DNA of 21,159 nucleotides from JAJZIH01 sp021785265 (lineage in GTDB: Bacteria; Pseudomonadota; Gammaproteobacteria; JAKAQQ01): positions 1 through 21,159 of the forward strand of contig DAHWSH010000026.1 of assembly GCA_027338645.1 (NCBI GenBank), in the 5' to 3' direction. Shown piece after piece: positions 12,868-20,935 of the stretch. The position numbers were made by a program, and so were the translations under genes. The first letter of the stretch is position 1. Each line of letters opens with the position of its first letter. A model generated the notes under the pieces. The model was not told the DNA's origin. It was given only the letters and a program-made list of their open reading frames with translations, and made no database searches.

Positions 12868-14148
12868 ATGACCGATGCCGATCTGATGGAACAGGCCCGC
12901 CGCGTCCTGGTCGGAGGGGTCAACTCCCCGGTTCGGGCCTACCATGCCGTCGGCGGGGTTCCCGTGTTCGTCGCGCGCGGGAGCGGAGCCGAGATCTGGA
13001 GTGTCGATGGAACCCGCTACCTGGACTGTGTCGGTTCCTGGGGAACAGCGCTCCTCGGCCACGCGGATCCTGATGTCGTGGCCGCAGTGGTGCGGGCGGC
13101 GCGTGACGGCCTGAGCTTCGGGGCTCCCACTCCCGGCGAGACCGAGCTCGCTCGAAGACTGGTCGAACGCGTCCCGGGCATCGAACGGGTCCGCCTCGTG
13201 AGCTCGGGCACCGAAGCCACCCTGAGTGCCATCCGGCTGGCCCGGGCCGTGACGGGACGGGATGGGCTGATCAAGTTCGCCGGCGGCTACCATGGACACG
13301 GTGACAGCCTGCTCGTCGAGGCCGGTTCGGGCGCACTCACGGGCGGCCATCCGAGTTCGCCGGGCGTACCGGCCGAACTGGCCCGCCTGACCCGGGTCCT
13401 GCCCTACAACGATGCCGCGGCACTGCGGGACCTGCTTGACCGAGAGGGTGAGCGGATCGGTGCGGTCATCGTGGAAATTGTCGCTGGCAACATGGGCTGC
13501 GTGCCGCCCCACCCCGACTTTCTCGCGGCACTCACGGAAGCGACCCGTGCGCGGGGCGTGCGCCTCATCGCCGATGAGGTGATGACGGGCTTCCGGGTCG
13601 GACCCCAAGGGGCTCTGGGACGCTACGGCCTTTCAGCCGATCTCGTCACCCTGGGCAAGATCATCGGCGGTGGGCTCCCCCTGGGTGCCTTGGCGGGGAG
13701 GGCGTCCGATCTCGATGCGCTCGCCCCTGTCGGACCGGTCTATCAGGCCGGCACCTTGTCCGGCAATCCCCTTTCCGTAGCCAGCGGAGTGGCCACCCTC
13801 GACAAGCTGGGCGACCGTGGGGTCTACCAGCTGCTCGAAGAACGGACCGACCGGCTTGCGAACGGCCTCGAGGCGCTCATCCGGGAGACCGGTATCGAGG
13901 CCACCGTCCACCACGTCCCCGGTATGTGGAGCGTGTTTTTTTGCACTCCTCCGGTTGACAACCTGACCGATGTCCGGCGCAGCCGGGTGGAACACTTCCG
14001 GCACTTCTTCCACCACCTGAAGACGCAAGGCATCCTGCTCCCCCCCTCCCCTTACGAATCCGCCTTCCTGTCCCTCGCCCACGAAGACCACCACATCGAC
14101 CGGATTCTCGAGGCGGCGCGCCAGGCGCTGCGGACACTGCCGGCCTGA
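12868..14148 (+). CDS. hemL: Glutamate-1-semialdehyde 2,1-aminomutase HemL
   Basis: A 426-residue PLP enzyme that converts glutamate-1-semialdehyde to 5-aminolevulinate, the start of heme synthesis by the C5 pathway. Motifs are GGVNSPVRAY (16-25), VSSGTEATLSAIRLAR (111-126), GGYHGHGDSLLVEAGSG (139-155), DEVMTGFR (236-243), the PLP lysine K264 in LGKIIGGGLPLGA (262-274) and YQAGTLSGNPL (292-302). The length equals the usual 426. The ATG at 12868 is chosen because GGAG (12858-12861) precedes it by six bases; an ATG four codons upstream is possible. The next gene starts at the base after its stop. Confidence 0.95.
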   Translation: MTDADLMEQARRVLVGGVNSPVRAYHAVGGVPVFVARGSGAEIWSVDGTRYLDCVGSWGTALLGHADPDVVAAVVRAARDGLSFGAPTPGETELARRLVERVPGIERVRLVSSGTEATLSAIRLARAVTGRDGLIKFAGGYHGHGDSLLVEAGSGALTGGHPSSPGVPAELARLTRVLPYNDAAALRDLLDREGERIGAVIVEIVAGNMGCVPPHPDFLAALTEATRARGVRLIADEVMTGFRVGPQGALGRYGLSADLVTLGKIIGGGLPLGALAGRASDLDALAPVGPVYQAGTLSGNPLSVASGVATLDKLGDRGVYQLLEERTDRLANGLEALIRETGIEATVHHVPGMWSVFFCTPPVDNLTDVRRSRVEHFRHFFHHLKTQGILLPPSPYESAFLSLAHEDHHIDRILEAARQALRTLPA

Positions 14149-16128
14149 ATGCTGTTTCACCGCTTCATTCCGCTTTTGATCCATTGGGTGAGTGGACATC
14201 CGCTCTGGGGAGTCGTTGCAGCCTTCGCCATCGCCTTCTCGGAAACCCTGGCCTTCATCGGGTACACCGTCCCGGCCTTGTTTTTGCTGTTCGGCCTGGG
14301 CACGCTCCTTGGAAGTGGTCTCCTGCCGTTCTGGCCGGTTTGTGCCGCACTCGCCGCGGGAGCCTTCCTCGGGGACACCTCGAGTTATCTCCTGGGTCGC
14401 TTTTTCCGCGGCCGGAGTTCCCGCTGGATCGGGCATCGGGGAATCCGCCGGAACCTCGAACGGGGACAGCGCTTCTTTCAAAACCATGGTGGAAAAAGCA
14501 TTCTCATGGGCCGCATGATCGGCGCCTTGCGGCCGATCGTTCCCGTCGTGAGCGGGATTGCGGATTTTCCGCTACTGCGTTTTGTCTGGATCGATGCCCT
14601 GGCGGCCGTGCTCTGGGCTCCGCTTTATCTCCTGCCCGGGATGATCTTCGGGGCGTCCGTCGGCCTGGCGGCGGCCGTCAGTTTGAGGCTCGCCCTCATC
14701 CTCACCCTGGCCATCGCCCTCCTCTGGGCCGGTCACTTCTTCCTGCGCTGGGGCTTCGGACGCTTGGCCCCTTTCGAACAACGTCTGCGCAGGCTCTGGT
14801 TCCGTCTCTGGGAAGGCAGCGAGCGCTGGTCGGCTCTCGACCGGTTCACGGGACCCAGGGACGACCCGGGGGACATCTCCGTGCTCATCCTGGCCGGGTT
14901 ATTGCTCGTCGGCATACTCTGGTTGTTCAACCATCTCATCCTCGGCTTTGTGGGTGACCGCTGGCCCGGATTCATCGATGCCATGGCGCTTTCGGCCATG
15001 GAGCGGATTCCCCAAAACCCGTGGCGGGATGTCGCAGGCCATCTCATGCTCTGGGTGGCTCCCGCCGGGTGGCTGCTCTACGGCATCCTGGCGCTTCTCG
15101 TGCTCGGTTTCCGCCGATCCTCGCAGCCCATGCGCTATCTCGGCTCGGCTCTCCTGTTCGGTCTCGCCTGTGACCTCCTCATCCGCACCGCCTTCGCCCA
15201 TTGGAACGGCAGTCTCGCGTTGCCGGACAGCATTGCCGGCGCGCTCTCCGTCTACGGGGTCGGTGCCGGGATCATCGCCACCGACTGGCCACGGATCCGA
15301 CGGTTCGCCGTCTATGGGCTCTTCGCCTTGCCGATGATCCTCGCGATCGTCGGCTCACTCATGGTCGGCGCCCTCTGGCTGGGCAACGCGATCGGGACCG
15401 GACTCCTCGGGCTGATCTGGGCTGCTCTTCTCGTCATGGCCTATCGCCACCATCCCCATGGCCCGCCGCCGCGTCGTCTGCTCACCTTGCTGTTCTTGGG
15501 CAGCCTGACCGCTCTGACCGCCTGGGCCGTACTCACGGGCTGGCGACCGCCCGAGACCCCCTCCCTGGGGCTGCCAAGAAGGGCCTGGCTGGCCGGGCGC
15601 TGGCCGGGGTTCGGGAACCGCGAATCCTTCGCCCGGCGCTGGCCCACTGATTTCAACGTCGAATACGAGGGACCGCTCAAACCCCTGAGTCGTGCTCTCG
15701 AAACCGCCGGCTGGACGGCGCCTCCCCGCCTGACCCCGAAGAACGCCCTGTCCTGGCTCATGACCCGTCCTCCCGTGAACCGGCTTCCCCTGTTTCCCAC
15801 CCTTCATCATGGACGCTTCCCGGCCCTGGCCCTGCTCCAGACGACAGGTCACAACCCGTCGCGCGAGACGGAATGGGTCCTGAGACTGTGGCGGAGTTCC
15901 TACATCCTGGAACCGGGAGGACAGACCCTGTGGCTCGGGCAGATGAGTCCCTTCAAGACACGGGAACACCTGGCCCTGATTGCACTGCCCCGCAACCAAG
16001 GCAGCCAAGGAAGGGGTCTCGTCCGCCTCGCCCGATCCTTGGCCGGCCAGACGGGCTTCCGGCTTTGGTCACGCCGGATCGGCCACCAGCCGATCCTCCT
16101 CATCGAATCGCGCCATCCGAAACGCTGA
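14149..16128 (+). CDS. DedA / PAP2-like / LssY three-part membrane protein
   Basis: A 659-residue protein in three parts. Residues ~10-200 are a DedA/VTT membrane domain (FIGYTVPALFLLFGLG 37-52, GDTSSYLLGR 75-84, GRMIGALRPIVPVVSGI 121-137). Residues ~245-435 form a polytopic region placed where LssY-type proteins carry a PAP2 phosphatase. Residues ~475-655 are a soluble LssY_C domain (FNVEYEGPLKPLSRALETAGW, then LPLFPTLHHGRFPALALLQ and LWLGQMS). The PAP2 region lacks the family's K-x6-RP, PSGH and SR-x5-H motifs; RTAFAHWN and PDSIAG stand near where they would be. The ATG directly follows the hemL TGA with no ribosome binding site, suggesting coupling. Its 3' end overlaps the convergent CtaG gene by 29 bases. 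Confidence 0.85.
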   Translation: MLFHRFIPLLIHWVSGHPLWGVVAAFAIAFSETLAFIGYTVPALFLLFGLGTLLGSGLLPFWPVCAALAAGAFLGDTSSYLLGRFFRGRSSRWIGHRGIRRNLERGQRFFQNHGGKSILMGRMIGALRPIVPVVSGIADFPLLRFVWIDALAAVLWAPLYLLPGMIFGASVGLAAAVSLRLALILTLAIALLWAGHFFLRWGFGRLAPFEQRLRRLWFRLWEGSERWSALDRFTGPRDDPGDISVLILAGLLLVGILWLFNHLILGFVGDRWPGFIDAMALSAMERIPQNPWRDVAGHLMLWVAPAGWLLYGILALLVLGFRRSSQPMRYLGSALLFGLACDLLIRTAFAHWNGSLALPDSIAGALSVYGVGAGIIATDWPRIRRFAVYGLFALPMILAIVGSLMVGALWLGNAIGTGLLGLIWAALLVMAYRHHPHGPPPRRLLTLLFLGSLTALTAWAVLTGWRPPETPSLGLPRRAWLAGRWPGFGNRESFARRWPTDFNVEYEGPLKPLSRALETAGWTAPPRLTPKNALSWLMTRPPVNRLPLFPTLHHGRFPALALLQTTGHNPSRETEWVLRLWRSSYILEPGGQTLWLGQMSPFKTREHLALIALPRNQGSQGRGLVRLARSLAGQTGFRLWSRRIGHQPILLIESRHPKR

Positions 16129-16984
16129 CGGGGGCGGGAAGAGGGCCGGCCACTCCTCCACCCGACCGGCGTCGGGCATCGTCATGGATCCAGCGGTGAA
16201 AGATGATGAGCGCCCCGAGCACATGAACCAGCGATCCCGGAATCCAGAGTAGAAGTCCGCCTAACTGCTGATCAACCCGCTCCGGCAAGCCCCAGCTGCG
16301 GCTCGTCAGGTCGTAGACCGGATAGAGGTTGTGCGCCGTCATCGTGATATAGGCCGCGATCACGATGAAGAAATTCATGAGCACCATGAGGACGATGAAA
16401 TGGACCAGGTAGTCGCGCGGCCGGCGGGTTCTCGGATCCAAGACCATCCACCAGAAGAACAATCCAACAATGAGCAGGGTCGCATGGCAGAGGTCGTCGG
16501 TGGTTCCGGAAAGCACGGTGGCCGTGAAGGGACCCGGGAGGAGCCAGAAACCGCAGACGCCGGCGAACATCAAGGCCGCTCCCAGAGGGTGGATCCAGGC
16601 CCGATAGAGCCTCTGGAGCGGACGATTGCGGGTGAGGGGGACGAGGAGGCGGTGACGGAGCGTTTGAGGAAGGCCTGCAATCAAGGGGGCAAGCGGGGCA
16701 CCGAGCGCGAGACAGAAGGGTGCCACCATCTCGAGCAGGAAATGCTGAAACATGTGCACGACATAGAGGGAATCTGCCACCGAATCGATCGGCGGGATCA
16801 CGGCCAGGAAACCGATGAGGATCCCTGTCCGGGTCCAGAACCGGCGCGCGGCAGGAACCGGGTGGATGTGGGACGCGAGCGTCCGGACACCCCGCTGGTA
16901 CCACCACCAGACCAGGCCGGTGAGCAGGGCCATCCACCAGGGCCAGATCGTATGCGGGGGGAAAAACCATTCGGCGAGGGACAT
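16100..16984 (-). CDS. caa3-type CtaG cytochrome c oxidase assembly family protein
   Basis: A 294-residue integral membrane protein with seven or so helices. The family motifs are VVHMFQHFLLEMVAP (75-89, two His spaced by four), GLPQTLRHRL (104-113), FWLLPGPFTATVLS (146-159), DLCHATLLIVGLFFWWMVLDP (His167) and DQQLGGLLLWIPGSLVH (238-254). These fit the caa3_CtaG/DUF1404-like assembly factors, involved in copper delivery or maturation of heme-copper oxidases. No oxidase gene is intact in the window. The start is ATG 16984, or GTG 17002 six codons earlier; neither has a clear Shine-Dalgarno. It lies about 30 bases downstream of mpl on the same strand, so the two are probably co-transcribed. Confidence 0.85.
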   Translation of the reverse strand: MSLAEWFFPPHTIWPWWMALLTGLVWWWYQRGVRTLASHIHPVPAARRFWTRTGILIGFLAVIPPIDSVADSLYVVHMFQHFLLEMVAPFCLALGAPLAPLIAGLPQTLRHRLLVPLTRNRPLQRLYRAWIHPLGAALMFAGVCGFWLLPGPFTATVLSGTTDDLCHATLLIVGLFFWWMVLDPRTRRPRDYLVHFIVLMVLMNFFIVIAAYITMTAHNLYPVYDLTSRSWGLPERVDQQLGGLLLWIPGSLVHVLGALIIFHRWIHDDARRRSGGGVAGPLPAPVSVSDGAIR

Positions 16985-17014
16985 CGAAAGCGGGGAAAGC
17001 ACGGGTCGGAGGGA

Positions 17015-18385
17015 TCAGGGCCAGGAGCGATCGGCCAGGAAAGTCCGCAGTCCGGAGAAGAGCTCCTCCCGGCTCCCCGCGAAATCTCCGTTGCTCAGGA
17101 ACACGATCTGGTCTCCCGGGCGGATCTCCTTCCGCAGCGCCCCGAGAATCTCGCGGGGCTCGTGGAAGATCCGGGCCGAGGATCCGAGCACGTCACCGAT
17201 TTTCCAGTCGAGTCCCGGATCGTAGGCATAAAGCACATCCGTGGCTCCAAACGCTGCCGCCAGGGTGTCCGCATAGACTCCGCGCTTCATGCTGTTCGAG
17301 CGGGGCTCGAACACGGTGATGAGACGGCCGGCGGTCTGCTCCGCGCGAAGAGCCCCGAGCGTGGCGGCGATGGCGGTCGGATGATGGGCAAAGTCATCGT
17401 AGACCCGGATTCCGCCTCCTTCGGCGACGACCTCGAGTCGGCGCTTCACTCCCCGGAAATGCTCGAGGGCCGGAGTCAGCCGGGCAGGATCGATGCCCGC
17501 GGCCCCGGCCGCAGCCAGGGCGGAGACGGCGTTCGCGAGATTGTGGCTTCCGCGGAGCTTCCAGCGAACGGGACCCACCTCCCCGTTGGGATAAATCACC
17601 CGGAAGCTCGCGGCGGCCTCATCCAGCACCTCGACCTGCCAGGCTCCGGGACCGGTGAGGCAACGCGTGAGGGGCGTATGGCACTCGCGGGCCAGGACCC
17701 GGGCCAATGCCGGATCCCCTCCATTCACGATGAGGTGACCGGCTGTGGGGAGACTCCGGACGAGCTCATGGAAAACCGCCTCCAGGCTTTCCAGATCCGG
17801 ATAGAGATCGGCATGATCGAACTCCAGGTTGTTCAGCACCGTGATCCAGGGTCGGTAGTGAAGAAACTTCGGTCGCCTGTCGAAAAAGGCGGTGTCGTAT
17901 TCGTCGGCTTCGATCACGAACCAGCGACCACATCCAAGCCGGGCCGAGACCGGGAAATCAAGCGGTACCCCGCCTATGAGAAAACCCGGGTCGGCTCCCG
18001 CCTGATCCAGGAGGTAGGCGATGAGGGCGCTCGTCGTGGTCTTGCCGTGGGTCCCGGCCACGGCGATGACGCGATGCGAACGCAGCACGGTCTGACCGAG
18101 CCAGGCGGGTCCCGATTCGTAAGGCAGGCGACGGTCCAGGACGGCCTCGAGTTCGGGATTGCCCCGAACCAGTGCATTGCCGACCAGGACGAGGTCCGGT
18201 GCGGGATCGAGGTTCTCGGGCCGGTAGCCCACAGGACAAAGCCGCACCCCCGCCCGGTCGAGTTGCCCACTCATGGGCGAGACGTACTGGCGATCGGATC
18301 CGGACACCTCGTGGTTGAGGGCCGAGGCCAGCTGCGCCACTCCCGCCATGAAGGTGCCACAGATACCGAGAATGTGGATGCGCAT
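17015..18385 (-). CDS. mpl: UDP-MurNAc:L-Ala-gamma-D-Glu-meso-DAP ligase Mpl
   Basis: A 456-residue Mur-ligase-fold enzyme of peptidoglycan recycling that reattaches the recovered tripeptide to UDP-MurNAc. Motifs are HILGICGTFMAGVA (4-17, with GTFMAG distinguishing Mpl from MurC), the ATP loop GTHGKTTTSA (111-120), the EADEYDTAFFDRRPKF segment (159-174), LNNLEFDHADLY (184-195), the DDFAHHPTA motif and EPRSNSMKRG towards the C-terminus. The ATG at 18385 matches the conserved beginning (MRIHILG) and is preceded by GGTG; a GTG three codons upstream is possible. A -10 TATAAT lies about 25 bases upstream. Confidence 0.95.
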   Translation of the reverse strand: MRIHILGICGTFMAGVAQLASALNHEVSGSDRQYVSPMSGQLDRAGVRLCPVGYRPENLDPAPDLVLVGNALVRGNPELEAVLDRRLPYESGPAWLGQTVLRSHRVIAVAGTHGKTTTSALIAYLLDQAGADPGFLIGGVPLDFPVSARLGCGRWFVIEADEYDTAFFDRRPKFLHYRPWITVLNNLEFDHADLYPDLESLEAVFHELVRSLPTAGHLIVNGGDPALARVLARECHTPLTRCLTGPGAWQVEVLDEAAASFRVIYPNGEVGPVRWKLRGSHNLANAVSALAAAGAAGIDPARLTPALEHFRGVKRRLEVVAEGGGIRVYDDFAHHPTAIAATLGALRAEQTAGRLITVFEPRSNSMKRGVYADTLAAAFGATDVLYAYDPGLDWKIGDVLGSSARIFHEPREILGALRKEIRPGDQIVFLSNGDFAGSREELFSGLRTFLADRSWP

Positions 18386-18390
18386 GGGAT

Positions 18391-18677
18391 TCACCACGGG
18401 CCAGTTGTGATTATAAGCCCGGTGGGCATGCTGCACATGGACCAGAACACGGTGAGCCATTCAAAGAGGGCTTTGTCGTTCTTCCAGACTATATGAGTGG
18501 GGGCTGCCGCCGAAGATCCTAAAGCCAGCTCGCAAACGCGAAGCGCCTCAGCTTTGGTGCGGAGCGTCAACTCGGCATAGCGGTTGGTGGTGTCGAGGCT
18601 GACGTGCCCGAGCCAGGTGCGGATGACGTTGATCTCAATGCCCAACTCCAGCAGGTGCACTACGGCAGCGTGACAGT
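18391..18677 (-). pseudogene. C-terminal remnant of a tyrosine recombinase (integrase)
   Basis: The minus strand encodes HLLELGIEINVIRTWLGHV and then SLDTTNRYAELTLRTKAEAL, the C-terminal catalytic part of a phage/integron-type tyrosine recombinase. The LGH histidine and the nucleophilic Tyr of TTNRYAE are present. The preceding conserved 'RH' box appears as Cys-His (TGTCAC), and nothing recognisable lies upstream, where an inverted repeat at 18671-18702 begins. The C-terminus runs on into the mpl promoter region and ends at 18391. The fragment cannot be active. It marks the left edge of the decayed island. Confidence 0.75.
18410..18439 (-). promoter_or_regulatory. Candidate mpl promoter at the island edge
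   Basis: Minus strand TATAAT (18415-18410) is a perfect -10 about 25 bases before the mpl ATG. The -35 is poor (TGTGCA, 16-base spacing). It overlaps the 3' end of the integrase remnant, so it could be either native or created by the insertion. Confidence 0.4.
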
Positions 18678-18702
18678 TACCACGCTGGGTAGATAACTGT
18701 CA
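18671..18702. repeat. Perfect 9-bp inverted repeat at integrase break point
   Basis: TGACAGTTA (18671-18679) and TAACTGTCA (18694-18702) are exact inverted arms around a 14-base loop. The integrase similarity ends inside the left arm, so this may be the end of a lost element, a recombination site, or a hairpin terminator without a T-run. Confidence 0.45.
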
Positions 18703-18742
18703 TCACACCGCAGTCATCGCGCATGGCATCGGAATTGGACGG

Positions 18743-19370
18743 TTGTTCAGAATTTCCCTAGCCGTCATCTTCCTCGGCGGCATCGCCTGGATCGGCTCTC
18801 ACGATCTCGACCCGGCTAAGCCCCTGCTTTCCCCGGATCCCCCCTTTAACATCCAAGTGGTGTTGATGGATTGGAAGTGGCTCTTCATCTATCCCAAGCT
18901 CGGAATCGCGAGCGAACAGACTCAGGGTTCCCACCGGTGTGCCGCTGCACCTCTCCCTGACCTCGGCGACCGTGTGGAACGTCTTCTGGATCCCGCAGCT
19001 CGGCACCATGATCTACTGCCTGAGCGGCATCGCCGACACCTCTATCTGGGGGTGAGCCATCGCGGCGTCTATCGCGGCGAATCCGCCATGATCAATGGCA
19101 ACGGGTTTCCGCAGATGCATTTCAACACCCACGCGGTGTCACGCGATCGCTTCGACGCCTGGGTCGCGGCCACCCGCGGGCGGCGTAGGTTCGGTGCTCG
19201 ATGAGCAAGCCTGCCACAGATTGCTGCACCAGGGAGCACCGCACAAGCCCTATGCCTACCGGTCCGTGCAACCGGGTCTCTTTTCGGACATCGTGATGCT
19301 GCAGCTGCCGCCGGGCTACGGCTCGGCCGGCCCCGGGTCTGGCGTCCAGCCGAATCCATACTTCCCATGA
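18743..19370 (+). pseudogene. cyoA: cyoA-like ubiquinol oxidase subunit II pseudogene
   Basis: Decayed subunit II of a bo3-type quinol oxidase. The similarity steps through frames. First frame: a membrane helix, then LDPAKPLLSPDPPFNIQVV and MDWKWLFIYPKLGIAS (to ~18913). Second frame: RVPTGVPLHLSLTSATVWNV followed by FWIPQLGTMIYCLSGIADT (~18915-19049). Back to the first frame: YLGVSHRGVYRGESAMING and FPQMHFNTHAVSRDRFDAWV (~19045-19195). Second frame again: VLDEQACHRLLHQGAPHKP and a Gly-rich tail to a stop at 19370. The signal peptide and first helix are missing, and no other cyo genes flank it. Three frame breaks make it a pseudogene unless sequencing errors are responsible. Confidence 0.8.
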
Positions 19371-19481
19371 GTCCTCCTAACGGTTTTCACATTGATTGCA
19401 GACCTTGTTCCTTAATTCAGCCTGTCCCCGCATCATTCCCAAGGGGAATGGAATGGCACGACAGACGGTTTCCAGCAGCCG
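19371..19481. other. Intergenic hairpin between cyoA remnant and dsrE-type gene
   Basis: This 110-base gap contains a perfect short hairpin ATTCCC-AAG-GGGAAT at 19435-19449. It lies downstream of both converging genes but has no T-run. Nothing else is seen. Confidence 0.3.
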
Positions 19482-19844
19482 CTAAAAGGTGATCACTTGA
19501 TATCCGCTTGCGATCAGCTGTCTGAAGCTGGGGTGTCCGTCGAAATCGGCACTGAGCGGGGTGCCGCTGGACTTTACCGCGGCATGCACGCCAAATGCGT
19601 TCGCGCAGTAGTCACACACCCCGGCGACCCTGTCTTCCACCGCTGCGTAGAGTTTGTGCAGTTTGTGTTCTGGCATCAGAAGCTCAGGGACCCACGCTAC
19701 GCCGGCTCCATCAAAAACGAGCCGTACGTCATCCCCACCCTCGCTGAATTCCTTAACCGCTTCCAGGGCATTGACGACCCGCGCGAGACTCTCATGCGTG
19801 TCGGTGCCCGCAAGAATTACAATTGCAACCTTTGCGTGTGCCAT
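19482..19844 (-). CDS. DsrE-family protein
   Basis: A 120-residue cytoplasmic protein of the DsrE/DsrF-like fold, a family of small sulfur-handling proteins, some of which carry persulfides. The family pattern is clear: KVAIVILAGTDTHESLARVV (5-24), NALEAVKEF and DDVRLVFDGAGVAWVPEL (38-55), the HKLHKLYAAV segment, and CDYCANAFGV (77-86) with two cysteines C77 and C80, ending in GYQVITF. The Cys pair could be the reactive site. The ATG at 19844 is chosen from the conserved start, behind a G-rich stretch. It lies 49 bases downstream of a 43-residue Cys-rich membrane protein on the same strand and is probably its operon partner. Its GC content and intact frame contrast with the dead genes around it. 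Confidence 0.88.
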   Translation of the reverse strand: MAHAKVAIVILAGTDTHESLARVVNALEAVKEFSEGGDDVRLVFDGAGVAWVPELLMPEHKLHKLYAAVEDRVAGVCDYCANAFGVHAAVKSSGTPLSADFDGHPSFRQLIASGYQVITF

Positions 19845-19893
19845 AGGGCGCGCCCCCCGAAGCTTCTGATGAAGAGGTCGATGCAAAATACGC

Positions 19894-20025
19894 CTAGAAC
19901 CAGTGGAACACCCAGTGACCCAGGGCGCCTGCAACGATCACGATCACCATAGCCACCATCATCTTTTCATGGATACACATACCTTGCTTGGCAGTGCACG
20001 CGGTTTTCGAGCACATCATGGACAT
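19894..20025 (-). CDS. 43-residue Cys/Met-rich single-pass membrane protein
   Basis: A tiny protein with an N-terminal half rich in Cys, Met and Lys (MSMMCSKTACTAKQGMC, cysteines 5, 10 and 17; His19) and one hydrophobic helix (about 22-42, MMVAMVIVIVAGALGHWVF) ending in HWF. The ATG at 20025 follows GAGGAG (20040-20035) at nine-base spacing, good evidence that it is translated. No family is recognised. Cys, Met and His next to a membrane helix suggest metal or sulfur binding at the membrane face, and the downstream DsrE gene fits sulfur chemistry. This role is an inference. Confidence 0.6.
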   Translation of the reverse strand: MSMMCSKTACTAKQGMCIHEKMMVAMVIVIVAGALGHWVFHWF

Positions 20026-20046
20026 AGCAGTATGCTCCTCGTGTTG

Positions 20047-20061
20047 AACGTTATTGACGTT
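20047..20061. promoter_or_regulatory. Small inverted repeat upstream of the 43-residue gene
   Basis: AACGT-TATTG-ACGTT, a perfect five-base inverted repeat, lies just upstream of the GAGGAG ribosome binding site of the small membrane protein. It could be an operator or a 5' UTR hairpin. No clear -35/-10 pair was found around it. Confidence 0.25.
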
Positions 20062-20146
20062 ACTCAGACATTTAGTCGGCAGGGACACCCTATTCTTACA
20101 GGATGGTCCGGCTGAGATTGGCCGCACGGGCCACGCACTCGGCGGT

Positions 20147-20932
20147 TCATGGGTTCGGTTCGACGGGCCGGCGAAATCGGTGCAAGCGAAGTTCGCGCCG
20201 GTCACTCATTCGCATACCGCACGTGGCCCGATGTTCGGGGTGACCATCGACGATCAGGAACACCAGGCGTCGTTGACCGCACATCAGTCGTTTGAGGAGT
20301 TCGACGAACACCCGACGCCGATCCCGCCTTTGACGATCATGAAGCGTAACGCCCCCCGTTGGCTTACCGCCGAGATCCTGTTCAGACTGGATCGCTGCCC
20401 CGTGACCCGCACGATCGGAGGCCCACCGCGCACCGCTCAGGTGCGGCGATTGTGAAAATCTGACCGTACCTCGGACTCGTCCGCGAAGAATGTCTCGGCT
20501 TTCTCCCGTATCGCCAGCGCACGGATCCGCGGATACTCGCGCTTCAGCCATTGCTCGACCGATGCCAAGCTCAAACGTACACCGCAGCACTTGCGGATTA
20601 GATTCTGGATCATCCGGCACGTCCACAGTGCGAACGAAAAGCCCGGCTGCAGCGGATTCTTCCCGGTCACCGTCCGACACACCCACTGCAAATACCGAGC
20701 CGAGCGCTTCTTCGGCCGACCTGGTATCTTCCTAGCCTTGAAGGCATCTCAGCCACTCGTTCGGTACACCGCCAACCAGCTGTAGATACATCGGCGGGAA
20801 TAACCAACCCCCGAATAACCTCTTCCGGACTTTCGTCCGCTTGTACTTGCTGCACCGCTCGGACTCGAATCGCCTCCAGCGCTCCGGAGTCCAGCTTCCG
20901 CGCATCTTGCGGGCTCGGTCCAAAGGGCGTGC
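20147..20932 (-). pseudogene. IS630-family transposase pseudogene
   Basis: A broken transposase on the minus strand. N-terminal frame: DARKLDSGALEAIRV, RAVQQVQADESPEEVIR (to ~20815). After a frame change: GYSRRCIYSWLAVYRTSG, a TGA at 20751-20749 in place of the usual Trp codon, then GRPKK and RTVTGKNPLQ, FSFALWTCRMIQNLIRK. Around 20555 a block is missing (SLASV joins EQWLKREYPRIRALA). The first catalytic Asp is in FFADES. Then come another break at 20437-20460 and a C-terminal part VFVELLKRLM (20311-20282) and VFLIVDGHPEHRA with the second catalytic Asp (~20240), ending near EPNP. Two or more frame breaks, a nonsense codon and an internal deletion make it inactive. Confidence 0.8.
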
Positions 20933-20935
20933 CAA

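Noticed and set aside
12817..13608. N-terminal extension of the ABC ATPase frame
   Set aside because: The extension is antisense to hemL, and the ATPase domain begins only after 12789.
16331..18496. Very long plus-strand open frame opposite CtaG and mpl
   Set aside because: It is antisense to two clearly conserved genes and its translation is low-complexity charged sequence with no motifs, an effect of high GC.
20054..20455. Plus-strand frame of about 130 residues
   Set aside because: It lies opposite recognisable IS630 transposase sequence (FLIVDGHPEHRA on the minus strand).
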